Shown here: positions 34,022 through 41,759 of the stretch, piece by piece | Numbering within the stretch: position 1 is the first letter of the stretch | How the letters are laid out: every line of letters starts with the position of its first letter | Source of the DNA: Cellulosimicrobium funkei | GTDB taxonomy: Bacteria; Actinomycetota; Actinomycetes; Actinomycetales; Cellulomonadaceae | Length of the DNA: 64,000 nucleotides | Direction of reading: 5' to 3' | NCBI RefSeq assembly: GCF_004519295.1 | Contig: NZ_SOZH01000008.1 | Location: 124,001 to 188,000, forward strand | The notes under the pieces: model-generated | The model's input: the letters and a program-made list of their open reading frames with translations, nothing else | Databases searched by the model: none | What the model was told of the DNA's origin: nothing | Position numbers and translations under genes: made by a program

Positions 34022-35148
34022 GCGGTGCCCATGAGCTCGCGGACCTCGGCGAGGGTGCGCTCAGCGGTCGCGTTCGCGCGGGCGTTGCCCTCGCGCAGCA
34101 CGTCGAGCGGGTCGGGCCCGTCCCCCGCGGCGAGAGCACGACGGCGGGCCCGCAGGGGACGCAGGTGCTCGACGAGCGCCTCGGTCACCACCTGCTTGAG
34201 GCGGCCCGCCCCGGCGGCACCGACCTCGTCGGCGAGCGCCTCGGGCGTCGTCCCGGCGGCGAACGCACCCAGGGTGAGGAGGTTCGCGACCTCGGGTCGG
34301 CGCTCGGGCTCGTACGTGACGTGCCGCTCGGAGTCGGTGCGATGGCGGCGGACGAAGCGCGCGGTGGCGTCCTCGTCGTCGCGCAGCTCGAGCGCGTTGC
34401 CCGCGGACTTGCTCATCTTGCGCCCGTCGGTGCCGAGCACGGTGGGCGCGGGGGCGAGCAGGACGTCGGGCTCGGGGAAGTACGGCTGCGCGGCGGCGTA
34501 GCGCTGGTTGAAGCGTCGCGCGACGGTGCGCGTGAGCTCGACGTGCGGGAGCTGGTCCTGCCCGCCGGGCACGAGGTTGCCGTGGCAGAACAGGATGTCG
34601 GCGGCCTGGTGCAGCGGGTAGGTGAACAGCAGGCCGCTCATGGGGCGGCCCTGCCTTGCGGCGGCCGCGACGGCCTCGGCCTTGACGGTCGGGTTCCGCT
34701 CGATCTCGGCGGTCGTGACGAGGCTGAGGAACGGCAGCAGGAGCTGGTTGAGCGCGGGGACGGCGGAGTGCGCGAAGACCGTCGTGCGGGCGGGGTCGAT
34801 CCCGGCCGCGAGGTAGTCGAGGACGACCTCGCGCACGGTGGCGCGCAGGTCTCCGGCGTCGTCGCGGTCGGTGATGACCTGGTAGTCGGCGACGACGAGC
34901 ACGACCTCGACGCCGTCGTCCTGCAGCCGGACGCGGTTCGCGAGGGTGCCGAGGTAGTGCCCGAGGTGCAGTGCGCCCGTCGGGCGGTCGCCGGTGAGGA
35001 CGCGGAAGCCGGACGGGTCGGTCGCGAGCCGGGCCTCGATCTGCGCGGACCGCTCGCGGGCCGCCGCGACGGACGCGGTCGACGCGGACAGCCCGGACGT
35101 CGTCGCGGACGAGAGGGCCGACGGCGCGGGGTCGAGGGTCGTGGTCAT
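34015..35148 (-). CDS. trpS: Tryptophanyl-tRNA synthetase
   Basis: 377 aa from ATG 35148 with AAGGAGA 6 nt upstream. It charges tRNA-Trp. Class Ic signatures: RVLTGDRPTGALHLGHYLGT (HIGH region) and TDGRKMSKSAGNALELRDD (KMSKS). About 50 variable residues precede the catalytic fold. Expression is probably set by an upstream leader peptide with three Trp codons. It converges on the methyltransferase gene with a 7-nt overlap of stop regions and no room for a terminator. Confidence 0.97.
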   Translation of the reverse strand: MTTTLDPAPSALSSATTSGLSASTASVAAARERSAQIEARLATDPSGFRVLTGDRPTGALHLGHYLGTLANRVRLQDDGVEVVLVVADYQVITDRDDAGDLRATVREVVLDYLAAGIDPARTTVFAHSAVPALNQLLLPFLSLVTTAEIERNPTVKAEAVAAAARQGRPMSGLLFTYPLHQAADILFCHGNLVPGGQDQLPHVELTRTVARRFNQRYAAAQPYFPEPDVLLAPAPTVLGTDGRKMSKSAGNALELRDDEDATARFVRRHRTDSERHVTYEPERRPEVANLLTLGAFAAGTTPEALADEVGAAGAGRLKQVVTEALVEHLRPLRARRRALAAGDGPDPLDVLREGNARANATAERTLAEVRELMGTAY

Positions 35149-35216
35149 GGTGCTCTCCTTCGGTGGGGAGCCACGCACCACGCCCGGTCGAGGACCGGAC
35201 CGGCCCGGACATGACG

Positions 35217-35248
35217 ACGTCCCGGCTGCGGCGCGCAGCTCGGGACGT
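35217..35248 (-). terminator. Attenuator hairpin in the trpS leader
   Basis: Arms of 8 bp (35217-35224 / 35241-35248) and an inner 6-bp stem (35225-35230 / 35234-35239), with one bulged base, form a strong hairpin 13 nt after the leader-peptide stop and 68 nt before trpS. A second small hairpin (35265-35270 / 35275-35280) overlaps the end of the Trp codons and could be the pause or competing structure. Confidence 0.65.
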
Positions 35249-35260
35249 GGGCAGGACTGG

Positions 35261-35302
35261 TCACGGCTGCGGAGGCAGCCACCACCAGCTCTGCGGGATC
35301 AT
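35261..35302 (-). CDS. trpS leader peptide (Trp attenuator)
   Basis: A 13-codon frame MIPQSWWWLPPQP with three consecutive TGG codons (35287-35279) runs from ATG 35302 to TGA 35261, 112 nt upstream of trpS on the same strand. Trp-rich leader peptides followed by alternative hairpins are the hallmark of ribosome-mediated attenuation: when charged tRNA-Trp is scarce the ribosome stalls on the Trp codons, the terminator does not form and trpS is transcribed. Three Trp codons in 13 are very unlikely by chance. Confidence 0.85.
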   Translation of the reverse strand: MIPQSWWWLPPQP

Positions 35303-35356
35303 GCGTCCACCCTACGCCCGCCGCGCGGGCCGACGGCCCTCGGCGAGAATGGTCGG

Positions 35357-36229
35357 ATGCCTGAGATCTCCGTCGAGAACGTCACCGGTCCCGTCGCCTA
35401 CCACGCGGAGGGTCCGGTGTGGTGGCCGGGCTGGGGCGGCCTGCGGTACGTGGACATGCTCGCGGGCGACCTCCTCACGCTCCGGCCCGACGGCGGCGTC
35501 GACCGCCTCCACGTGGGCGACCACGCGGCCGTGGTGCGGCCGCGGACCGGGGGCGGGTTCGTCGTCGGGCTCGCGCGGTCGGTCGCGGTGGCGGACGGCG
35601 ACGGCGCCCCCGTCCGCACGCTCGCGACGCTCGTCGACGACCCGACGGTCCGCCTCAACGAGGGGGCGGCGGCGCCCGACGGCGCGTTCTACGTGGGCGG
35701 CCAGGCCGAGGGCGAGCGGCCGAGCGCGCTGTACCGGGTGGAGTCGGACGGGTCGTCGCGCGTCGCGCTCGACGGCGTCGAGGTGTCGAACGGGCTCGGG
35801 TTCTCGCCCGACGGGTCGCGGGCCTACTACGTCGACTCCGCGACGCGGCGGATCGACGTGCTCGACGTCGTGCCCGCCGCGGAGGACTCGCGCGGTCTCG
35901 TGCGGCGTCGCGCGTTCGTGGAGATCGACCCCGACGACGGCATGCCGGACGGCCTCACGGTCGACGCGGAGGGCGGCGTCTGGGTGGCGCTGTGGGGCGG
36001 CGGCGCGGTCCGGCGCTACTCCCCCGACGGCGTGCTCGACGCCGTCGTCCCGCTCCCGGTGTCGCAGGTGAGCGCGTGCACGTTCGGGGGGGACGACCTC
36101 GACCGGCTTTTCGTCACGACGTCGCGCCAGGGGCTGGACGACCCCGACGCGGACGAGGCCGCGTCGGGGTCGCTGTTCGTGGCGGACCCGGGGGTCCGGG
36201 GGCTCCCGGCCCTGCCGTTCGCGGGCTGA
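35357..36229 (+). CDS. SMP-30/gluconolactonase family lactonase
   Basis: 290 aa six-bladed propeller protein. Metal ligands expected in the family are present: Glu in HAEGPVW (residue 18), Asn in VSNGLGFSPDG, and Asp in GMPDGLTVDAEGGVW. The family hydrolyses sugar lactones formed by dehydrogenases, which fits the oxidative sugar genes that follow. A GAGAAT -10 at 35345-35350 sits 6 nt before ATG 35357, suggesting a leaderless message. It has no TGCTATAGCA operator, unlike the neighbouring catabolic units, so its inclusion in the same pathway is inferred from position only. Confidence 0.85.
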   Translation: MPEISVENVTGPVAYHAEGPVWWPGWGGLRYVDMLAGDLLTLRPDGGVDRLHVGDHAAVVRPRTGGGFVVGLARSVAVADGDGAPVRTLATLVDDPTVRLNEGAAAPDGAFYVGGQAEGERPSALYRVESDGSSRVALDGVEVSNGLGFSPDGSRAYYVDSATRRIDVLDVVPAAEDSRGLVRRRAFVEIDPDDGMPDGLTVDAEGGVWVALWGGGAVRRYSPDGVLDAVVPLPVSQVSACTFGGDDLDRLFVTTSRQGLDDPDADEAASGSLFVADPGVRGLPALPFAG

Positions 36230-36244
36230 GCGTCCCCGCGGTCG

Positions 36245-37099
36245 TCAGCGGACGGCGTCGCGCACGCGCTGCTCGGCGCGGCCCAGGCCGTCGATCTCGA
36301 GGGTGACGACGTCGCCCGCGCGCAGGTAGGGGAAGCGCCCGGACAGGGCGACGCCCTGCGGGGTGCCGGTGTTGATGAGGTCGCCCGGCTCGAGGACCAT
36401 GTACTGGGACAGGTGGTGCACGAGGTACGCGACGTCGAAGATCATGTCGGCCGTCGTCGAGTCCTGGCGGGGCTCGCCGTTGACCCAGGACCGGAGCCCG
36501 AGGTTCTGGACGTCCACCTCGTCGGCGGGGACGAGCCACGGGCCGAGCGGGTTGAACGTCTCGCAGCTCTTGCCCTTCGACCACTGACCGCCGGAGACCT
36601 TCATCTGGTAGTCGCGCTCGGAGACGTCGTGGGACAGGACGTAGCCCGCGACGTGGTCGAGCGCCTCCTCCGGGGACGACAGGTAGCGCGCCCGGCGGCC
36701 GATCACGACGCCGAGCTCGACCTCCCAGTCGACCGTCGTCGCCCCGGGCGGCACGAGCACGTCGTCGTGCGGGCCGACGACCGTGTTCGAGTGCTTCCAG
36801 AAGACGATCGGGACGTCGGGCGGCGTCGAGCCGGACTCGGCGGCGTGCTCCGCGTAGTTCATCCCGATGCAGACGACGGCCGTCGGCCGGGCGACGGGCG
36901 CACCGACGCGCAGCTCGTCCGCGCCGTCGAGCACGGGCAGCGCGCCCGCGGCGAGCGCCGCGCGGACCCGGCCGACGCCGTCGGCCGCGAGGAACGCGCC
37001 GTCGATGTCGCGGGTGAGCGGGTCGAGGGAGTACACGACCCCGTCCTCGCGGACGGCGGGACGCTCCTGGCCGAGGGGGCCGAGTCGGACGAGCTGCAC
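36245..37099 (-). CDS. FAH-family hydrolase, 2,4-diketo-3-deoxy sugar acid hydrolase candidate
   Basis: 284 aa from GTG 37099. The FAH fold is shown by CIGMNYAEHAAESG, IVFWKHSNTVVG, VDWEVELGVVIGRRAR (metal-binding E-x-E region), VSERDYQMKVSGGQWSKGKS and INTGTPQGVALSG. The SGGQWSKGKSCETFNPLGPW stretch is characteristic of hydrolases that end the non-phosphorylative L-fucose and L-rhamnose routes (2,4-diketo-3-deoxy acid to pyruvate plus a hydroxyacid), often named ureidoglycolate lyase in error. It lies 50 nt after the 2-hydroxyacid dehydrogenase gene and shares its operator. Confidence 0.82.
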   Translation of the reverse strand: MQLVRLGPLGQERPAVREDGVVYSLDPLTRDIDGAFLAADGVGRVRAALAAGALPVLDGADELRVGAPVARPTAVVCIGMNYAEHAAESGSTPPDVPIVFWKHSNTVVGPHDDVLVPPGATTVDWEVELGVVIGRRARYLSSPEEALDHVAGYVLSHDVSERDYQMKVSGGQWSKGKSCETFNPLGPWLVPADEVDVQNLGLRSWVNGEPRQDSTTADMIFDVAYLVHHLSQYMVLEPGDLINTGTPQGVALSGRFPYLRAGDVVTLEIDGLGRAEQRVRDAVR

Positions 37100-37149
37100 G
37101 GGTGGGTCTCCTAGGTCGGGGGCGGGTGGCGCGGGCGCGGTGCACGTCC

Positions 37150-38154
37150 TCAGGCGAGGGCGCGCGCGTGGTCCGGGTTGACGATCGACGGCACGGGGCG
37201 GCCCGCGAGGAAGTCGACGGCGTTGCGCGCGGTGTGCACGGGAAGGTCCTGCATGGCCTCGGGCGAGAACCACGCGGCGTGCGGGGTGAGCAGCACGTTG
37301 TCCAGCGTGCGCAGGCGCGAGTCGGCGGGCAGCGGCTCGGTCGCGTAGACGTCGAGCGCGGCCGAGCCCACGTGGCCGGACGCGAGCGCGTCGGCGAGCG
37401 CGTCCTCGTCGATGAGCGGCCCGCGGCACGTGTTGACGACCCGCACGCCCGGCTTCGCGGCGGCGAGCGTGCGGGCGTCGAGCAGGTGGCGCGTCGACTC
37501 GGTGAGCGGCGCGTGCAGCGTGATGACGTCGGCGCGCGCGACGGCCTCGTCGATCCCCACGGCCTCGTGCCCGTCGGACGCCACGGCCTGCGGGTCGACG
37601 AACGGGTCGTGCACGACCACGCGGTAGCCGAGCGCGCGGGCGGAGCGCGCGACCTCGGAGCCGATCCGCCCGTACCCGATGACGGCGACGACGGTGCTGG
37701 ACAGGCGCGCGGCGTGCTGCGCCGTCGGGGCCCACGTGCCCGCGCGCAGCGCGCGGTCGTAGGCGACGAGGCCGCGGTCGAGCGTGAGGATCATCGCGAC
37801 CGTGTGGCTCGCGACCTCCTCGATGCAGTAGGTCGGGGTGTTCGCGACGGCGACGCCGCGCTCGGTCGCGGCCGCGACGTCGACCATGTCGTAGCCGATG
37901 CCCATGCGCGAGACCATGCGCACCCCGCCCGGCCCGGCGACGGCGTCGAGCACGCGGGCCGTGATCGGGGCCCACTGCACGACGAGCGCGGAGGGCGCGG
38001 ACCCGCTCGCGGCGGCCTCCTCGACGGCGGCGATCACCTCGTCCTCGGTGCGCGCGGCGGCGCGCACGGCCCGCAGCCCGGCGGCGGTCAGGGTGTCCTC
38101 GCACGCGGTCCCGGGCAGGTCGCAGTCGGTGATGACGACGGTGTCGGCTGTCAT
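37150..38154 (-). CDS. D-isomer-specific 2-hydroxyacid dehydrogenase
   Basis: 334 aa from ATG 38154. The NAD-binding loop is VVAVIGYGRIGSEVARSARA; the catalytic Arg is in VVNTCRGPLIDED, Glu in DVYATEPLP and His in LLTPHAAWFS. The family interconverts 2-keto and 2-hydroxy acids or oxidises 2-hydroxyacids; the natural substrate here may be a sugar-derived acid. It is transcribed away from the SDR at 38225. An operator palindrome followed by a half-site lies 9 nt upstream of the ATG. Confidence 0.88.
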   Translation of the reverse strand: MTADTVVITDCDLPGTACEDTLTAAGLRAVRAAARTEDEVIAAVEEAAASGSAPSALVVQWAPITARVLDAVAGPGGVRMVSRMGIGYDMVDVAAATERGVAVANTPTYCIEEVASHTVAMILTLDRGLVAYDRALRAGTWAPTAQHAARLSSTVVAVIGYGRIGSEVARSARALGYRVVVHDPFVDPQAVASDGHEAVGIDEAVARADVITLHAPLTESTRHLLDARTLAAAKPGVRVVNTCRGPLIDEDALADALASGHVGSAALDVYATEPLPADSRLRTLDNVLLTPHAAWFSPEAMQDLPVHTARNAVDFLAGRPVPSIVNPDHARALA

Positions 38155-38162
38155 GCGAGGAA

Positions 38163-38179
38163 TGCTATAGCAAATAGCA
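38163..38179. promoter_or_regulatory. Operator TGCTATAGCA with half-site, 2-hydroxyacid dehydrogenase side
   Basis: TGCTATAGCAAATAGCA: a perfect 10-bp palindrome followed by a repeated right half. The same palindrome-plus-half layout occurs at 52698. It is placed to block the minus-strand promoter of the 37150-38154 gene. Confidence 0.7.
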
Positions 38180-38207
38180 CCCTCGACCAACCCTCGGGCC
38201 GGTCGGA

Positions 38208-38217
38208 TGCTATAGCG
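38208..38217 (+). promoter_or_regulatory. Operator TGCTATAGCG overlapping the -10 of the SDR gene
   Basis: One mismatch from the palindrome. Its TATAGC core at 38211-38216 is also a good -10 box 8 nt before ATG 38225, so repressor binding would occlude a leaderless promoter directly. Confidence 0.65.
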
Positions 38218-38224
38218 TGGGCTC

Positions 38225-39037
38225 ATGACCCTTGCCCCGGACGGCGCGCGCCGCCGCCTCGCCCTCGTCACCGGCGCCAGCTCCGGCATCGGCGCCGCCA
38301 CCGCCCTCCAGCTCGCGCGCGACGGGCACGACGTCTGGCTCACGTACACCGGCGGCGAGGCCGGCGCGCGCGCCACCGCCGCCCGCTGCGAGGAGGAGGG
38401 CGCCGCGACGCGCGTCTCGCGCCTCGACCTGCGCGACACCGCGTCCGTCGAGGCGCTCGTCGCCGAGGTCACCGACGCCTGGGGACGCCTCGACGTGCTC
38501 GTCAACAACGGCGGCGTGTGCCCCTACCGCACGCTCGACGACATCGAGCTCGACGAGTGGGACCTCGTCATGGAGACGAACGCGCGCGGCACGTTCGTGC
38601 TGTCGCGCGCCGCGCTCCCCCTGCTGCGCGCAGACCGTCCGTCACCCGCCGGGGCCACGGTCACGCCCGACGAGCGGACCGCGCGCGACCGCGCGATCGT
38701 CAACCTCTCGTCCATCGCGGGCGAGCAGGGCGCGCTCAAGACCGGCGTGCACTACGCCGCGAGCAAGGCCGCGATCCTCGCGATCACGCGTTCGTTCGCG
38801 CGCATCCTCGCGAGCGAGGGCATCCGCGTGAACGCCGTGACGCCCGGCCCGGTGACGAGCGCCATCACCGACCAGCTCGCCCCCGACGCGCGCGCCGGGC
38901 TCACCGCGTCCATCCCCCTCGGGGACTTCGGCACGCCCGACGACGTCGCCTGGGTCGTCGCGTCCCTCGCCTCCCCGCGCGCCGGGTTCGTCACCGGCGC
39001 GACGTACGACGTCAACGGCGGCGTCCGGATCGACTGA
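38225..39037 (+). CDS. SDR oxidoreductase (3-ketoacyl-ACP reductase-like), sugar/acid dehydrogenase candidate
   Basis: 270 aa. Cofactor loop VTGASSGIGAATALQLARDG, structural NNGG (LDVLVNNGGVCPYR), catalytic Ser in VNLSSIAGEQG, Tyr/Lys in VHYAASKAAILA. About 15 extra residues between the NNGG and active-site strands (ADRPSPAGATVTPDERTARD) are unusual. It is the first gene of a unit with the NTF2-like protein 49 nt downstream. By context it could be the sugar 1-dehydrogenase or the 3-deoxy acid 4-dehydrogenase of the pathway. Confidence 0.87.
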   Translation: MTLAPDGARRRLALVTGASSGIGAATALQLARDGHDVWLTYTGGEAGARATAARCEEEGAATRVSRLDLRDTASVEALVAEVTDAWGRLDVLVNNGGVCPYRTLDDIELDEWDLVMETNARGTFVLSRAALPLLRADRPSPAGATVTPDERTARDRAIVNLSSIAGEQGALKTGVHYAASKAAILAITRSFARILASEGIRVNAVTPGPVTSAITDQLAPDARAGLTASIPLGDFGTPDDVAWVVASLASPRAGFVTGATYDVNGGVRID

Positions 39038-39086
39038 CCGCCGGTCCGCCGCACCACTCGCCCACCCCCTGCACGAGGAGGCACCC

Positions 39087-39419
39087 ATGAGCACGTCCCC
39101 GTCCGCCGTCGTCACCGCCCAGGTCGACGCGTTCAACGCCCGCGACCTCGACGGCTTCTGCGCGACGTACGCGCCCGACGCCGTCGTGAGCGGCGTGACC
39201 CCCGAGCCGATCGTCGGCCGCGACGCCCTGCGCGCGTTCTACGCGAGCCGGTTCGAGGACACCGCGCTGCACTGCGTCATCGACGCGTCCGTGACGTTCG
39301 GCGACCGCTGGCTCGTCGCGCGCGAGCTCGTCACGACGTCGAACGGCACCGGCGAGACCGTCGCGACGTTCGAGGTCCGCGACGGCCTCATCACCCGCGC
39401 GAGCATGGTCAAGGGCTGA
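39087..39419 (+). CDS. NTF2-like (SnoaL/steroid isomerase fold) protein
   Basis: 110 aa from ATG 39087 with GAGGAG upstream. QVDAFNARDLDGFCATYAPD followed by PIVGRDALRAFYASRF is the normal pattern of the cone-shaped NTF2-like fold (DUF4440/SnoaL type). These small proteins act as isomerases, hydrolases or binding proteins; the actual role is not visible. It is co-transcribed with the SDR upstream, so a sugar-lactone or keto-acid substrate is possible. Confidence 0.75.
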   Translation: MSTSPSAVVTAQVDAFNARDLDGFCATYAPDAVVSGVTPEPIVGRDALRAFYASRFEDTALHCVIDASVTFGDRWLVARELVTTSNGTGETVATFEVRDGLITRASMVKG

Positions 39420-39513
39420 CGCCCTGGCCGCGTCCTCCCCCTCGCACGGGCGTAGCCGCCCAACGGCTCCGTGGGTCCTCCGCTCGGTCGCCGCCGCGAA
39501 GACGGGACGAGAG

Positions 39514-39566
39514 GCGAGAAATGGCCCCTGTCGCCAGCCTGCCAGGGGCCACAACTCACTTCTCGC
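39514..39566. terminator. Inverted repeat between convergent units
   Basis: Outer arms of 7 bp (39514-39520 / 39560-39566) and inner arms of 9 bp (39522-39530 / 39543-39551) with an 8-nt insertion on the right side. It lies in the 187-bp gap between the NTF2-like gene and the SDR at 39607, so it may end both transcripts. Nothing else is seen in this gap. Confidence 0.5.
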
Positions 39567-39606
39567 GTCGACGATGCGGGGGCTCGTCGGGTTCCTGTAC
39601 CCCAGG

Positions 39607-40446
39607 TCAGGTAAGGCCGTAGCGCGCGTCGAGGTCGGGGTCGTGAGGCGGGTTGCCGAACGACGCGGTCCAGGCGCCGTCGGCGGCGATCGACTGGCCG
39701 GAGACGTAGCCCGCCTCGTCGGACAGCAGGAACGCGACGAGCGCGGCGATCTCCGCGGACTCGGCGATGCGCCCGAGCGGCGGGCCCTCGGCGAGCGCGC
39801 GCTCCTCGGCGGCCGGGTCGGCCGCGCGGGCGATCTGCGCGTCGAGGTGCGGGGTGCGCACCCCGCCCGGCGCGACGGTGTTGGCGCGGATGCTGTACCG
39901 CCCGTACGTCACGGCGACGGAGCGCGCGAGCGCGTCGATGCCGCCCTTGGTCAGCTCGTAGGCGGCGTGGTCGGCGAACGCCGCGCGGCCGTGGATCGAG
40001 CCGATGTTGACGATCGACCCGCCGCTCACCTGGTCGGTGAACGCCTCGACGGCGGCGGCGCAGCCCCACAGGTAGCCGAGACCGTTGATCTCGACGACGT
40101 CGCGCGCGTCCTGCTCGACCTGCGCCGCCCGCTCCGGGTCGGCGAGCGCGTGCAGCGGCGTGCGGACGGTGATGCCCGCGTTGTTCACCCATCCGGCGAG
40201 CGGCGCGAGGTCGCGCGCGGTCCGCGCGGCCTCGCGGTGGGCCTCGCGGTCGCGCGAGTCCCCCAGCACGACGGCGGCGCACACCCCCTCCTCGACCGTC
40301 CCCGAGCCCGGGGTGCGCTCCAGCCCGACGACGGTCCACCCGTCGGCGGTGAGGCGCGCGGCCACGGCGCGGCCGATGCCCTTGCCGCTGCCGGTGACGA
40401 CGACGCTGCGGTGCTCGCTCGCGGGTCCGTCCGTGGTTCCGGTCAC
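39607..40446 (-). CDS. SDR oxidoreductase, second copy of the island
   Basis: 279 aa from GTG 40446, overlapping the enolase-like gene stop (GTGA). The cofactor loop VVTGSGKGIGRAVAARLTAD is unusual in having S-G-K; then WVNNAGITVRTPL, Ser in VNIGSIHGRA, Tyr/Lys in AAYELTKGGIDAL. It is the last gene of the four-gene operon ceramidase-like / SDR / enolase-like / SDR. KDF/KDR 4-dehydrogenase or sugar 1-dehydrogenase are the pathway roles open to it. Confidence 0.87.
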   Translation of the reverse strand: MTGTTDGPASEHRSVVVTGSGKGIGRAVAARLTADGWTVVGLERTPGSGTVEEGVCAAVVLGDSRDREAHREAARTARDLAPLAGWVNNAGITVRTPLHALADPERAAQVEQDARDVVEINGLGYLWGCAAAVEAFTDQVSGGSIVNIGSIHGRAAFADHAAYELTKGGIDALARSVAVTYGRYSIRANTVAPGGVRTPHLDAQIARAADPAAEERALAEGPPLGRIAESAEIAALVAFLLSDEAGYVSGQSIAADGAWTASFGNPPHDPDLDARYGLT

Positions 40447-41759
40447 GGGGTCGCCTCCAGGTCGAAGCGGTCGGGGTCGAGCGTGAAGCCCAGGCCGGGC
40501 GCGTCGGGCGGGGTGGCGTGGCCGCCGTCGAACACGGGACCGCTACGCACGAGCAGCGGCGCGGGGTCGTAGGGGTTGCCCGCGGGCGAGCGGTCGAACG
40601 TCTCGACGCCGATGCCCGCCGCTCCGCCCAGGTGCACGCTCACCTCCGGGTACACGTGGCTGGACACGACCTTCCCCCGCGCCGCCCACGCGCGCACGAG
40701 CGGGTCCGCGGCCGTGATGCCGCCGATCGCGACGACGTCGACGCGCGGCACGTCGAGCGCGCCCAGTGCGTCGAGCCGCGCGAAGACCTCGGGGTCGGTG
40801 ACCTCGTCGCCCACGGAGAGCGGCAGCCCGGACGCGTCGCGGACGCGCGCCGCGCCGGCCGCGTCCTCGGGCAGCAGCGGGTCCTCGAGCCACGCGAGCG
40901 CGGGCGCGCTCTCCCCCGCCGCACCCGTGGCGCCCCACGCGTCGAGATCCGCGAGCGCCTCGTCGGCGTCGCGCCAGCCGAAGCCCACGTCGACGACGAC
41001 GCCGCTGCGGCCTGCGACGGTCGGGCGACCGGTGACGTGGGGCAGCTCGGCGCGCAGGATCGCGAGCAGGTCGCGCATGAGCAGGCGGTCGGGCGAGCGC
41101 GAGATCTTCAGGAGCGGCCACCCGGCGCGCGCGTGCGCGAGCACCTCGTCCGCGACGTCGCGCGCGGTGCGGCCGGGCGTCGGGTAGGCGGCGACGAGGA
41201 TCGCGGGGCGTGGCGCTGCGACGGCCGCCCCGGATGAGACGTCGCGGGGACTCCCGGCGACGGCACGTGCCGGAACGTCCCGGTCGTCGCCGCCGACACC
41301 CGGCTCCGCGGACCCCGCGAGGTGCGGGCCGTCGTCGAGCAGGGACCACACGGGACGACCGGCGAGGCGGCCCGCGAGGTCCCACAGCGCGACGTCGACC
41401 AGGCCGATCGCGCGCCGCACGAGGCCCACGCGGCCGACGATCGCGGACCCGCGCAGGGCCGCGTCCCAGGCGGCGCCGACGCTCTGACGTGCTGCGACGC
41501 CGTCGGACGCGACGACCTCCCGGCCCACCACGTGCGGGGCGACGAGCCGGTCCACGAGCTCGGCCATGGGTGCCTCGCGCGTGAGCGCGTACGACTCCCC
41601 GGCGACGGTGCGGCCGTCGTCCGTCTCGGCGACGACGCGCACGCCGACGTACTCGCGGCGCTCGACCGTCATCGCGCCGAGGCGCAGCGGCTGCGGCAGC
41701 GGGACGACCGTCGTCGCGGTGCGGACGGCGACGACGCGCGCGGCGGACCCCACGCTCAC
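40443..41759 (-). CDS. Enolase-superfamily (mandelate racemase type) sugar-acid dehydratase candidate
   Basis: 438 aa from GTG 41759. The N-terminal capping domain (TTVVPLPQPLRLGAMTVERR) and barrel domain are both recognisable. Metal ligands are probably D in VVVDVGFGWRDAD, E in LAWLEDPLLPED and E in SVGDEVTDPEV. The base of the last strands is in SSHVYPEVSVHLGGA (His). The Lys motif on strand 2 reads KIS, so only the first Lys of the KxK pair is present. About 60 extra residues (alanine/glycine-rich, around 165-200) interrupt the usual domain border. It probably dehydrates a sugar acid to a 2-keto-3-deoxy acid. Confidence 0.82.
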   Translation of the reverse strand: MSVGSAARVVAVRTATTVVPLPQPLRLGAMTVERREYVGVRVVAETDDGRTVAGESYALTREAPMAELVDRLVAPHVVGREVVASDGVAARQSVGAAWDAALRGSAIVGRVGLVRRAIGLVDVALWDLAGRLAGRPVWSLLDDGPHLAGSAEPGVGGDDRDVPARAVAGSPRDVSSGAAVAAPRPAILVAAYPTPGRTARDVADEVLAHARAGWPLLKISRSPDRLLMRDLLAILRAELPHVTGRPTVAGRSGVVVDVGFGWRDADEALADLDAWGATGAAGESAPALAWLEDPLLPEDAAGAARVRDASGLPLSVGDEVTDPEVFARLDALGALDVPRVDVVAIGGITAADPLVRAWAARGKVVSSHVYPEVSVHLGGAAGIGVETFDRSPAGNPYDPAPLLVRSGPVFDGGHATPPDAPGLGFTLDPDRFDLEATP

